From assembly GCA_029259815.1 (NCBI GenBank), contig JAJDEJ010000194.1:62001-126000 (forward strand): 64,000 nt of DNA. Reading direction: 5' to 3'. The translations under genes were made by a program, and so were the position numbers. The stretch's first letter is position 1. Each line of letters starts with the position of its first letter. This DNA is from Planctomycetaceae bacterium. Lineage in GTDB: Bacteria; Planctomycetota; Planctomycetia; Planctomycetales; Planctomycetaceae. Below the pieces are notes generated by a model. It saw only the letters and a list, made by a program, of their open reading frames with translations, was not told the origin of the DNA and did no database searches. Of the stretch, positions 20,008-27,679 are shown piece after piece.

Positions 20008-21129
20008 ATGATGGCGAAGAAACGTGCCAAAAAGATCCGAGTTGCCTTTCGCAAGAATCGCGAGAAACGTCCACGATCGCAGAACCTCACTCATGATGCG
20101 CAAGAGGAGAGTGCAGCTGACTGCGACGGAGCAGACGAACGCATCTCCGGCAAGGGCCAGCTCACACGCTATCGGACGATCGTCGGTACCGATGGTGATG
20201 AAGCGATCATACAGCGTGAGATCGACAATGAGTCCTGCATGGCTGGTCGGGTGCTGCGAGCAATTGGAGCGAACCGATGTGACGTGCAGATCGGTGACGG
20301 ATGGACGTATTCATGCACTGTGCGACGTGTGCTCCGCACGATGTCTCGTGATGCCCGCAACGCGGTCGTCGCAGGTGACCGTGTGATGTTCCTGCCGACA
20401 GGGGCGAACGAGGGAGTCATTGAACGCGTCGAACCACGTCAAACCTTCCTCTCACGGGGCAGTGGACGTTTCGAGCACATCATCGCTGCGAATGTCGATC
20501 AGTTGGCGATCGTTGCGTCTGCATCCAATCCGCCCCTCAAGCCGGGGCTGATCGACCGTTTTTTGGTGAGCGCAACCCGCGGCGATGTACGGTCGATCAT
20601 TTGTCTCAACAAGGCCGATCTTGCAGACTCAGGAGAATTGCAGCCATTCCTGGATCTCTACGCAGGGCTCGGATACGACATCATTGAGACGGTCGCGATC
20701 AACGATGTGGGGATTGCTGAATTGCGCTCGAAGCTCATCGGACGAGAGACGGTTTTCGCCGGTCAAAGTGGTGTGGGTAAGTCATCACTCTTGAACGCCA
20801 TCCAGCCGGGTCTCGGTCTGCGGACAAATCAAGTGAGTCATGATTCAGGTAAGGGCCGCCACACAACGCGCCTCACCGAAATGCTTCCTCTTGATGGTGG
20901 TGGATGGGTCGCCGACACGCCGGGAGTGCGGCAGATGTCATTGTGGAATGTCGCGCCGGAAGAAATTGAAGCCTATTTCATCGAATTTCCGCCATATGTC
21001 GCCGACTGCCGCTTCCCCGACTGCTCACACACTCACGAGACGGGTTGTCGAGTCAAAGCTGCCGTCGCGGAGGGGCATATCTCGTCACTCCGCTACGAAA
21101 GCTACCTGCGCATGTTTCAAAATGACTGA
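20008..21129 (+). CDS. rsgA: Ribosome small-subunit-dependent GTPase A (RsgA)
   Basis: 373-residue circularly permuted GTPase that checks late 30S assembly. An unusually long basic N-terminus (KKRAKKIRVAFRKNREKRPR) precedes the OB-fold. The permuted order of G motifs is clear: G4 CLNKADL near residue 200, then G1 GQSGVGKSSLLN near 253, then G3 as DTPGVRQMS near 306. The C-terminal zinc-binding segment CRFPDCSHTHETGC lies near 333. Two ATG codons are adjacent at 20008 and 20011; either may be used. Probably co-transcribed with the FHA gene. Confidence 0.96.
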   Translation: MMAKKRAKKIRVAFRKNREKRPRSQNLTHDAQEESAADCDGADERISGKGQLTRYRTIVGTDGDEAIIQREIDNESCMAGRVLRAIGANRCDVQIGDGWTYSCTVRRVLRTMSRDARNAVVAGDRVMFLPTGANEGVIERVEPRQTFLSRGSGRFEHIIAANVDQLAIVASASNPPLKPGLIDRFLVSATRGDVRSIICLNKADLADSGELQPFLDLYAGLGYDIIETVAINDVGIAELRSKLIGRETVFAGQSGVGKSSLLNAIQPGLGLRTNQVSHDSGKGRHTTRLTEMLPLDGGGWVADTPGVRQMSLWNVAPEEIEAYFIEFPPYVADCRFPDCSHTHETGCRVKAAVAEGHISSLRYESYLRMFQND

Positions 21130-21186
21130 CCGCGGTTGAGTCCCGAGATGCATGTGCGAGAAAAACTGGCCCTCTCTCAACTCCTC

Positions 21187-21681
21187 TCAGGCCATTTCGC
21201 ACCGTCCATCCGTGTACTGCAAGAGCCCCGGTCCCATGTCTGCGGGCGGTCTGTGCAGAACCTCGAGGGTCACAGAGTGACCGCCAACCTTGCCGGCAAT
21301 CGCTGCCATCGTTTCACCCATAAGATCGTCTGTCTGGCTACTCTTGTCAGAAGTGCCATCCAAGAAGACGTCTCCGACTTCGTCAAAAAGGCTGCGTGCT
21401 GCTTCGAGATCGAAACGGAATCCCGCCGGGATGCTCGCACCGTCTTCAGGCCCGCCAACAACTTCCGTTAATCCAAGAAACAGCTGAACCATCCAACCGT
21501 CATTGACGCACGAACAGACATATCCGGCACGAGCCGACTCTCGGTCGGGCTCAAAACACTCTGCGGCTTCCTGAATGAATGACTGCAGCCATTCTGACAA
21601 TTGAACTCCCCGAGGGCCATCAGATCGGTTGGAATCAAGCTGCAGGATGAAATGGCGAAGCGACAAGTGGGAATGACTCAC
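21187..21681 (-). CDS. Hypothetical protein
   Basis: 164 residues. It starts with GTG at 21681, supported by GAGGA seven bases upstream; the nearest ATG upstream runs into a stop. The sequence is mixed alpha/beta without a signal peptide or membrane segment (VCSCVNDGWMVQLFLGLTEVV, IPAGFRFDLEAARSLFDEVG). I do not recognise a domain. Codon use and the ribosome binding site support a real gene. It is convergent with rsgA. Confidence 0.65.
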   Translation of the reverse strand: MSHSHLSLRHFILQLDSNRSDGPRGVQLSEWLQSFIQEAAECFEPDRESARAGYVCSCVNDGWMVQLFLGLTEVVGGPEDGASIPAGFRFDLEAARSLFDEVGDVFLDGTSDKSSQTDDLMGETMAAIAGKVGGHSVTLEVLHRPPADMGPGLLQYTDGRCEMA

Positions 21682-21945
21682 TGTGGTGTCCTCATGTTGT
21701 GTGATCTGTGGTCAATCCCCTCGACCATGCGTAACAATTCCGTTCCCGGTGAGTTATCGGGACAGGCTGTCGTTTCGGGCGAGAGAAGTTGAGGCGGGAG
21801 GGGAGTCTTCCTGACAAACCGGTCTCGTCAGTCCGAAGATGCCAGCCGTGCCGAATTGGTCGAACAACTGGCGGCTCATCAGAAGACTCACGCCTGTCGG
21901 GCCATCTGCAACGGATGGACCGCCCATATCGAAAGCACGCTTGTC

Positions 21946-21982
21946 GGTAGTGGGTCAGTTTAATAGTAGTGGGTCAGTTTAA
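21946..21982. repeat. Left end of the transposon, terminal repeat present twice in tandem
   Basis: The 19-bp unit TAGTGGGTCAGTTTAATAG occurs at 21948-21966 and again from 21967, where 16 bp (TAGTGGGTCAGTTTAA, 21967-21982) repeat exactly. Only the outer copy carries the GG tip. The right end has a single copy. Confidence 0.9.
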
Positions 21983-22051
21983 TAATAGTTCCGGGTCCAC
22001 CCCAGCGGATGGCGCTTGACAGCATCCGACCAGCCATGCCATGCTCGAATC

Positions 22052-22282
22052 ATGGCAGAAGAACCACGCAAGAAGAAGCGGCCCACTGACATGAACCAGC
22101 TCGCGAAGTCCATCGTGGACGATGCGACGTCGGACGAACCGGACGCTGAGGAGTCGCCCAAGGCGGTTGCTGGCCGCAAGGGTGGGCAGAAGGGCGGGAA
22201 GGCACGGGCCGACAGCCTGACGAGTGAGGAGCGGTCTGAGATTGCCCGGAAGGCTGCTAAGGCGCGATGGTCCGAAGACTAA
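22052..22282 (+). CDS. Small KGG-repeat protein, transposon cargo
   Basis: 76 residues from the ATG at 22052 (MAEEPRKKKRPTDMNQLAKSI). It has a basic N-terminus, an acidic middle, and a C-terminal segment AGRKGGQKGGKARADSLTSEE then RSEIARKAAKARW. This resembles the short KGG/histone-like small proteins found in many bacteria, frequently near mobile elements. A nucleic-acid-binding role is plausible from the basic glycine-lysine repeat but unproven. Its stop overlaps the stop of the convergent gene at 22279 by 4 bp. It is the first gene inside the left transposon end. Confidence 0.72.
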   Translation: MAEEPRKKKRPTDMNQLAKSIVDDATSDEPDAEESPKAVAGRKGGQKGGKARADSLTSEERSEIARKAAKARWSED

Positions 22283-22767
22283 CGAGGTCGACCGGGCTTT
22301 CCCGAATTATCATCCAACTCGTCGATATCGTCTCGAAAATCGAGAACCATTTGAATTGGGACAGCGTTTGGCCGATTGTCGTTGAAGCTATCGACGTCGG
22401 TTTTCAACTGACGGCAGTCGCCAACAATCTGCATTCTGCGTTGCTGAAACGACCGATGGAGCATGTCCCGCGATCCGGTTCGATGGTCGACCCACAGTGT
22501 GAGTTGTTTGTCGTTCCGACGTACCTTAACCGCGTGCTGAGCGCGGACGCTTCTGCCCTTTGAGTCAATGTAGTAGTCCTCACGAAGCGCGCGGGCGAGT
22601 TCCTTTGCGCAGAGAGAGACAACCGTTGATGTCTGCTTCGAGTAGTGACCATTCGCCACAGCCCACTCAGCAACATCGCGAGTGGTGTATGGTTGCTTTC
22701 CTCCTGCATCCACATACATCTCAGCGATACGTAGAATGGACCGGCTCCCACTTACTTTCGTCGACAT
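22279..22767 (-). CDS. Unknown protein translationally coupled to higA
   Basis: 162 residues from the ATG at 22767, one base after the stop of higA; the ribosome binding site GGAG lies within the last codons of higA (GGAGTATGAAATG), so the two are coupled. The first ~90 residues look like a winged-helix fold (RIAEMYVDAGGKQPYTTRDVA, AVANGHYSKQTSTVVSLCAKE), followed by a basic strand region AVKVRRNDKQLTLWVDHRT. The C-terminus (VDSFNDNRPNAVPIQMVLDF) is of unknown type. As the third gene of the higB-higA operon it may be a regulator or extra antitoxin component; that is inference. Confidence 0.7.
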   Translation of the reverse strand: MSTKVSGSRSILRIAEMYVDAGGKQPYTTRDVAEWAVANGHYSKQTSTVVSLCAKELARALREDYYIDSKGRSVRAQHAVKVRRNDKQLTLWVDHRTGSRDMLHRSFQQRRMQIVGDCRQLKTDVDSFNDNRPNAVPIQMVLDFRDDIDELDDNSGKPGRPR

Positions 22768-22768
22768 T

Positions 22769-23905
22769 TCATACTCCTTCAGTGAGTCCGGGGTCATGGC
22801 CCCAACCATCGGTCATCGTGTTCTCAGTGATCTGATTGCGAACCTTCACCAATAGAGGGCGGCTGTGCCAGTAGCCAATCTCACCACGGAACTGAAGTTG
22901 ACCAACCACAATGCCGGGGTGAATTCCAATACGATTGGCAAATCCAGCAATCCTCTTTCGAGAGTAGAGTGGTGCCACTCTCGCAATGAAGTTCTCAAGT
23001 TCCCCCTTTGGAACCAACAGGTTCGACGCAAAATCGTCGGCTCGCTTTTCCTCTTCAGATTTGTCTTCGTACTTCTGCGCCTTCTCGCCCACCATGTTGA
23101 CATCACAAAACATACGTCCGTCGCCATTGACGACGTGGGCAAGCTCATGAGTGAGCGTGTACCAGAACGAATCGATCCGGTCGAAGCGAAGGGACAAGGC
23201 GATCACAGGTGACTTACTGTCCATCCAAAAAACAGCCCCGTCCATTCGCATCTTCGGTAGAGGCTCGACAATAACCAGTCGTATGCCCATCTCAGCCAAA
23301 GCTCGTGGAATTCTCCGGACATCCGCTTCACTGACAGCAAGGTCGCGAATATCGGCGACACGGCCCGTGATCTGAGACTTATTAAACCGCTTCGCTTGAA
23401 CGCAAGTAGCGAGTGTCTCCGCTCGTCGAAGCCATGCCACCTCTGCTGAATTGTGAGCAACATACGATGTCGACTTCCGAGCAGCGGCGGCAAATGTTGG
23501 AGCGTCCGTCGCACACTCTGTTCCCATGAACGCAAGGACATTTCGCTGAAGTGTCTCGAAATCATCGGTGTCGGCAATCCAGCCTCGTTTGATCACGTCC
23601 GTGACAGGAGCATGTGCATAGAGTTCGGACCGCTTCGCCACAAGCTCATCTGTTGGTCCCGACAGAGACAGTTGATACGCACTTTCAAGATTCAGCCACA
23701 TTTCCGCACTGGTCCCAAAGGCATTCCCGATCGCCTTGGCAGTGTCTGGTGTGATCCCACGCTTACCATTTAGGATTTCGTTGACAGCCTGGAGCGGCCT
23801 TCCAAGAACAGCAGCGAAGTCTGTCTGCGTCCAGCCACGGGCGTCCAGTTCCTCCTTGATGAACTCACCCGGAGGGAAGACTTCGGCTTCGGTGTAGCTA
23901 GTCAT
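22769..23905 (-). CDS. higA: HigA-type antitoxin fused to an ImmA/IrrE-type metallopeptidase domain
   Basis: 378 residues from the ATG at 23905, chosen because AGGGAA lies upstream and it begins just after the higB stop. Residues ~1-80 are a HigA/XRE helix-turn-helix: FPPGEFIKEELDARGWTQTD, FAAVLGRPLQAVNEILNGKR. Residues ~230-350 carry the zinc-peptidase motif HELAHV (HExxH) with a downstream EEEKRADDFASNLLVP, characteristic of ImmA/IrrE proteins. It should bind and neutralise HigB and repress its own promoter. The peptidase half could allow stress-dependent cleavage. Most HigA proteins are only about 100 residues; this is the long form. Confidence 0.9.
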   Translation of the reverse strand: MTSYTEAEVFPPGEFIKEELDARGWTQTDFAAVLGRPLQAVNEILNGKRGITPDTAKAIGNAFGTSAEMWLNLESAYQLSLSGPTDELVAKRSELYAHAPVTDVIKRGWIADTDDFETLQRNVLAFMGTECATDAPTFAAAARKSTSYVAHNSAEVAWLRRAETLATCVQAKRFNKSQITGRVADIRDLAVSEADVRRIPRALAEMGIRLVIVEPLPKMRMDGAVFWMDSKSPVIALSLRFDRIDSFWYTLTHELAHVVNGDGRMFCDVNMVGEKAQKYEDKSEEEKRADDFASNLLVPKGELENFIARVAPLYSRKRIAGFANRIGIHPGIVVGQLQFRGEIGYWHSRPLLVKVRNQITENTMTDGWGHDPGLTEGV

Positions 23906-23922
23906 TGTGATTCCCTGTCTTC

Positions 23923-24219
23923 TCAGTGGTAGTCTTCGATGGAAGCGATGAGAACACTGTTTTTCGGTTCGCCCTTTTTGATCTCCATCACGAGGCGCCA
24001 CTGGTCATTCAACTTCATCGATCGTTGATGCTTTCTCTTACCTTTCAGCTTCTCGAAGTGAAGCGATTTCATTTCATAGAAATCACGCTCGTCAACAGCA
24101 GCGCGAATCAACTGAATGCGCATTCTGTATTTCTTCACAGCCGGATGTGGATAGGCAGCAAAGTATTTGGCGTCATGCGCGAGCCTCTCAAGCTCATCGT
24201 TTGCGAAACTCACTTCCAT
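23923..24219 (-). CDS. higB: HigB-type toxin (RelE superfamily)
   Basis: 98 residues. The ATG at 24219 has GAGGAC upstream; a TTG directly before it is an alternative. The fold matches HigB/RelE ribosome-dependent mRNA endonucleases: FANDELERLAHDAKYFAAYP, then RDFYEMKSLHFEKLKGKRKHQ with the basic loop, RSMKLNDQWRLVMEIKKGEP with the conserved RLV, and the terminal IEDYH. As in other hig loci the toxin gene comes first, with the antitoxin 17 bp downstream. It would cleave translated mRNAs when HigA is lost. Confidence 0.92.
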   Translation of the reverse strand: MEVSFANDELERLAHDAKYFAAYPHPAVKKYRMRIQLIRAAVDERDFYEMKSLHFEKLKGKRKHQRSMKLNDQWRLVMEIKKGEPKNSVLIASIEDYH

Positions 24220-24270
24220 CAAAGTCCTCGCTTCATGCTGCGTCCATAATATCGACCTTTCTGTCGATGG

Positions 24271-24319
24271 TCAATTGAAAATATCACACTATCCGTGAAA
24301 ATGTGTTATTGTCAATTGA
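24271..24319. promoter_or_regulatory. Imperfect inverted repeat, candidate HigA operator between divergent higB and transposase
   Basis: The left arm 24271-24289 (TCAATTGAAAATATCACAC) pairs imperfectly with the right arm 24303-24319 (GTGTTATTGTCAATTGA). The core TCAATTGA occurs in both. The region is AT-rich and lies 52-101 bp upstream of higB and 25-73 bp upstream of the transposase start. Confidence 0.45.
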
Positions 24320-24343
24320 CAACAGGAGTATGGCTCAAGCATA

Positions 24344-25219
24344 ATGGTCAGTATGAACAAGCTCAGCAGGGAAAAACGGTGTGCGGTGGTCCGGGCCTTG
24401 GTCGAGGGGTGCTCGATTCGCAGCACTGTCCGGATGACCGGAGTCTCCAAGAACACGGTGTCAAAGCTGCTGGTTGATCTCGGGCAAGTCTGCTCGGAAC
24501 ATCAGGACATCGCCTTTCGCAATCTGCCCTGTAAGCGGTTGCAACTCGATGAGATTTGGAGCTTCTGCTATTCCAAGGCGAAGAACGTTCCAGACGATCT
24601 GAAGGGGGAGTTTGGAGTCGGCGACGTATGGACATGGACGGCGATCTGTGACGAGACGAAGTTGGTGCCGTCGTGGTACGTTGGGTCTCGTGACGGAGAG
24701 TCCGCAACAGCGTTTGTGAAGGACTTGGCAAGCCGCCTGAAGAACCGTGTGCAGATCACGACGGATGGCCTCAAATCATATCTGGATGCTGTGGACCAAG
24801 CGTTCGGCTCCCATGTCGACTACTCTCAGCTCATCAAGATTTACGGCTCGACACCTGAATCAGAGAAGCGATACAGCCCCGCGAAGTGCACAGGCTGCAA
24901 GAAGGAATGGGTGATTGGCAACCCGGTCCAGAAGCACGTATCAACGTCCTACGTCGAACGCCAGAATCTCACGATGCGAATGAGTATGCGTCGGTTCACT
25001 CGCCTGACCAACGCATTCAGCAAGAAGGTTGAGAATCATGCTCACGCCATCGCGTTGCACTTCATGCACTACAACTTCTGCCGCATCCACCAGACGATCA
25101 AGTCGACCCCTGCGATGCGGGCCGGTGTGACCGACCGTCTGTGGAAAGCCGAGGACATCGTCGACCTGCTACCAGAGCTGAAATACAACACGCGGCCCAA
25201 AAAAGCGAAATCAGATTAA
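24344..25219 (+). CDS. IS1-family transposase (single frame)
   Basis: 291 residues. An N-terminal helix-turn-helix (CAVVRALVEGCSIRSTVRMT, GVSKNTVSKLLVDLG) is followed by a DDE catalytic core. Candidate catalytic residues are D69 in LQLDEIWSF, D141 in ITTDGLKSY and E205 in SYVERQNLT. The C-terminal FMHYNFCRIHQTIKSTPAMRA is the usual end of this transposase group. Unlike classical IS1 no frameshift is needed. The stop codon TAA at 25217-25219 lies inside the right terminal repeat. Start at 24344; an internal ATG at 24353 is possible. Confidence 0.93.
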   Translation: MVSMNKLSREKRCAVVRALVEGCSIRSTVRMTGVSKNTVSKLLVDLGQVCSEHQDIAFRNLPCKRLQLDEIWSFCYSKAKNVPDDLKGEFGVGDVWTWTAICDETKLVPSWYVGSRDGESATAFVKDLASRLKNRVQITTDGLKSYLDAVDQAFGSHVDYSQLIKIYGSTPESEKRYSPAKCTGCKKEWVIGNPVQKHVSTSYVERQNLTMRMSMRRFTRLTNAFSKKVENHAHAIALHFMHYNFCRIHQTIKSTPAMRAGVTDRLWKAEDIVDLLPELKYNTRPKKAKSD

Positions 25220-25241
25220 ACTGACCCACTACCCGCTTGTC
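25216..25241. repeat. Right transposon end and target-site duplication
   Basis: TTAAACTGACCCACTACC (25216-25233) is the exact complement of the outer left end. The next 8 bases, CGCTTGTC, repeat 21938-21945. Confidence 0.92.
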
Positions 25242-25279
25242 GAGCGTCATTCGCTTTCTCGTCGGAGGAATTCCGGCTG

Positions 25280-26236
25280 TTACGATTCAGCCGTCGCGCG
25301 CTTGACCATCTGCGTGAGGACATCAAGGACACTTTGGGAATCAACATCCGTCAGGACATCGATATTGTGCTGGGAGGGAGACACTCTGCGATTGTCAAAC
25401 ACTGTCATTCCGCGGGTCAACTCCCCCTGAATCTCGACATCAACGGACATCGATTGTCGTTGAAAGAGACTGGGCATCGTGACGGCCGCGAGAGCCACGA
25501 CTTCATCAAGTGGGAATCCTTCGACTCCCAAGTGTTCGTGTTGAGAACGAAATGCAAAGGGTAAGGTCTGATCAAGCAATCGACCAAGACGCGAGTGTTT
25601 CTCGATCGCCAACCGATCATACTGAGAATAGGTCAGCATCACACTCCGAGTGACGTCCAAAGGCACAAGAGTCTTCGTCGCAGGCGAGGTGAGAATCGTC
25701 CGAGCCGCCTCGGGGGCCGAGAAAATATTAAACTCCGCAGTTGCAGTCGTATCTCCTCCATGAGCAATCGAACCACCAAGGATGACCACCGCCTTCAGCA
25801 TTGAGAGAAACTCCGGACAACGCTCCTGAGCCAACTCCAAGTTGGTGAGTGGTCCGAGTGTGAGCAATGTCAACTCGTTGGGGTGCGAACGGACGAGATC
25901 GATCAGCAGCCGAGGTGAATCGTGTCGTTGGTGAGGTTCGGCAACCGGGACTTCGAGATCACCCAAACCCGCGGGACCGTTGAGAATCCTGGGGTTTGGT
26001 CCACCGAATAGATCCGACGTGCTCGGCTGCCCTTCGGCCCAACCCACGCGAGGCCACTTGGGCGGATCGAGCAATCCGACAATCGCATGCACATTGTGAG
26101 ACGCGTTCTCGCCCGAGGTGCAACCTGCAGTCGGTGTGATGCCGACCAAATCAATCTCCGGATTGAGCAACGCGAGTGCAATGGCCAGTGCATCACCGAC
26201 CCCGGGATCGGCATCTATGATGAGCTTCTGCTCCAA
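25280..26236 (-). CDS. Inosine-uridine-preferring nucleoside hydrolase family protein
   Basis: 318 residues. Cleaves the N-glycosidic bond of ribonucleosides in purine or pyrimidine salvage. The family's calcium-binding opening motif reads LIIDADPGVGDALA (DxDxxxDD type, with G in place of one D). LTLLTLGPLTNLELA and VVILGGSIAHGGDTTATAEFN match the later active-site loops. The start is TTG at 26236 with AGGGGG upstream; no closer ATG fits. Substrate specificity is not readable. The transposon sits about 40 bp beyond its stop. Confidence 0.9.
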   Translation of the reverse strand: MEQKLIIDADPGVGDALAIALALLNPEIDLVGITPTAGCTSGENASHNVHAIVGLLDPPKWPRVGWAEGQPSTSDLFGGPNPRILNGPAGLGDLEVPVAEPHQRHDSPRLLIDLVRSHPNELTLLTLGPLTNLELAQERCPEFLSMLKAVVILGGSIAHGGDTTATAEFNIFSAPEAARTILTSPATKTLVPLDVTRSVMLTYSQYDRLAIEKHSRLGRLLDQTLPFAFRSQHEHLGVEGFPLDEVVALAAVTMPSLFQRQSMSVDVEIQGELTRGMTVFDNRRVSPSQHNIDVLTDVDSQSVLDVLTQMVKRATAES

Positions 26237-26361
26237 CTGTCCCCCTTGTTGTCCGTGCTGAACTTCAAGCCCGACTGTAATCCGACGATCCTATGCCGAT
26301 CCAGGAGGACGGTCAATTCATGTCGAGGCGACTGACATCGTGTGAATCGTTGAACTTCACA

Positions 26362-27114
26362 TCAAGCAGCTGGAATCGCCAGGAAGGCGAGGGCCGCTGC
26401 GATGCCGCCGACAATTGGACCCACGACGGGAACCCAAGCGTATGACCAGTCACTGTCACGCTTCCTGGGAATTGGCAATATGGCGTGAGCAATGCGTGGC
26501 CCCAAGTCGCGAGCCGGATTGATGGCATAGCCGGTCGTCCCCCCCAGGCACAGTCCGATCGTCAGCACCACGAATCCCACTCGCAGGGCGCCGATTGATC
26601 CCAACCCGACCTCGATCGGTTCCATGCTTTCAGATGTCCCGAGCAAGAATGTCGGGTTGATGGTAAGCAGGACAGCGAATACCAACACAAACGTCCCGAT
26701 GGCTTCACTGAAGAGGTTGTCTACCGCTCCCCGAATCTCTGGAGCCGTGCAAAACGTGGCCAGCTTGGCGTCCGCATCTTCAGTGACGGCATAGTGTGCA
26801 CGATACACGAGGTAAACCAGCATCCCACCGAGAAAACCGCCCACCATCTGAGCGGCGACAAATCCGGGCACCTGTCCCCAGGCAAACTCACCGGCGACAG
26901 CGAGCGCAAATGTCACTGCCGGGTTGATATGAGCCCCACTGTACTCAGCGACACACAGGACAGCCGTATAGACGGCGAAGCCCCATCCAAGCGTAATCAC
27001 GACCCATCCTGCATCATGCCCTTTGGTCTTCGCCAAAACGACGTTTGCGACGACACCGTTTCCCAACAGCACAAGGATCGTCGTCCCAACCAATTCAGCG
27101 ATGTAGGGATTCAT
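26362..27114 (-). CDS. glpF: Aquaglyceroporin / MIP family channel
   Basis: 250-residue six-helix channel. I use the ATG at 27114 (MNPYIAELVGTTILVLLG); the frame stays open 19 codons further. Both pore motifs are present: GAHINPAVTFAL (NPA at ~64) and TGYAINPARDLGPR (second NPA). The D directly after the second NPAR is the residue typical of glycerol-conducting members, so glycerol or a similar polyol is the probable substrate. No glycerol kinase lies nearby. Confidence 0.93.
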   Translation of the reverse strand: MNPYIAELVGTTILVLLGNGVVANVVLAKTKGHDAGWVVITLGWGFAVYTAVLCVAEYSGAHINPAVTFALAVAGEFAWGQVPGFVAAQMVGGFLGGMLVYLVYRAHYAVTEDADAKLATFCTAPEIRGAVDNLFSEAIGTFVLVFAVLLTINPTFLLGTSESMEPIEVGLGSIGALRVGFVVLTIGLCLGGTTGYAINPARDLGPRIAHAILPIPRKRDSDWSYAWVPVVGPIVGGIAAALAFLAIPAA

Positions 27115-27316
27115 CAATGACAGCCTGATGGCGGTGAGAAACCATGGCGAGCATGAATTGCTGCGACACAAGTCTGCTATTCTGACAACAGCAGGTCAAC
27201 TGATGGAGACCACTGTTCGTTGCCATGTCCAATCGGTAATACAATCGACCCCAACAATCATCGCTTCCCAAGCAGCGACACCGTCGCCAATGTCATTGGG
27301 GATACCAAGTCCCAAA

Positions 27317-27517
27317 TCAGGGGATTACGGTATCACCACTCGGGACCAGCACGGCTTCACAATCAAGTGACTCAGACGTATCAACGCGTTCAATGCAGAT
27401 ATCTGCTGGCACTGTCACTTTGAGCTTAACGGTGTCAACAGACGTACTCACGATCGTCACGCGGGAGTGTTCATCGAGAACAACTTGTTCAGCGGAACGG
27501 CGTTTGAGAATCAGCAC
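27317..27517 (-). CDS. csrA: CsrA-like translational regulator
   Basis: 66 residues starting with GTG at 27517; the near-perfect Shine-Dalgarno AAGGAGGTG ends four bases before it, which decides the start over an upstream in-frame ATG. The sequence LILKRRSAEQVVLDEHSRVT, KLKVTVPADICIERVDTSES aligns with CsrA (LILTRRVGE..., VRIGVNAPKEVAVHREEI). The RNA-contact positions R6-R7 and the R of the HR/ER pair are retained. The C-terminal tail DCEAVLVPSGDTVIP is longer than usual. CsrA binds GGA in leader RNAs; its own leader contains GGA in the Shine-Dalgarno, which would allow autoregulation. Confidence 0.78.
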   Translation of the reverse strand: MLILKRRSAEQVVLDEHSRVTIVSTSVDTVKLKVTVPADICIERVDTSESLDCEAVLVPSGDTVIP

Positions 27518-27679
27518 GCTGCACCTCCTTGCCTCGCCACTCCTGAAGTGTGAGGAGACAAGGGCGAAGACAACCTGTTCGCCCTTCTTCCTCAACCGAC
27601 AACAGGATAAGAGGTGTACATTTGATCGTCAACAGTAATCTCGAGAAACTCGACGGCAGCACCGACTCAGTCGGCGTTG

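Larger units (their letters stand above)
21946..25233 (+). mobile_element. IS1-type transposon (3288 bp) with toxin-antitoxin cargo
   Basis: The outer ends are perfect 18-bp inverted repeats: GGTAGTGGGTCAGTTTAA at 21946-21963 and its complement at 25216-25233. They are flanked by an 8-bp direct repeat CGCTTGTC at 21938-21945 and 25234-25241. The tip GGTAGTG fits the GGnnnTG end pattern of the IS1 family, and 8-9 bp duplications are typical of that family. The transposase at 24344-25219 is a single-frame IS1-type enzyme whose stop codon lies inside the right repeat. Between the left end and the transposase sit a KGG-repeat gene, an unknown gene, higA and higB. The ISMhu11 group of IS1 elements is known for large members with passenger genes; this looks like one. 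Confidence 0.9.
21754..25250 (-). pseudogene. Small ORF split by the transposon (5' part 25250-25234, 3' part 21937-21754)
   Basis: Removing the element and one copy of the 8-bp target duplication joins a minus-strand frame that starts with ATG at 25250 and ends at TAA 21754-21756. It encodes about 66 residues (MTLDKRAFDMGGPSVADGP..., FDQFGTAGIFGLTRPVC). It begins 27 bp after the stop of the upstream nucleoside hydrolase gene, in the right orientation for an operon partner. I recognise no domain, so it may be a chance frame. If it is real, the insertion removed all but its first six codons from the operon. Confidence 0.35.
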
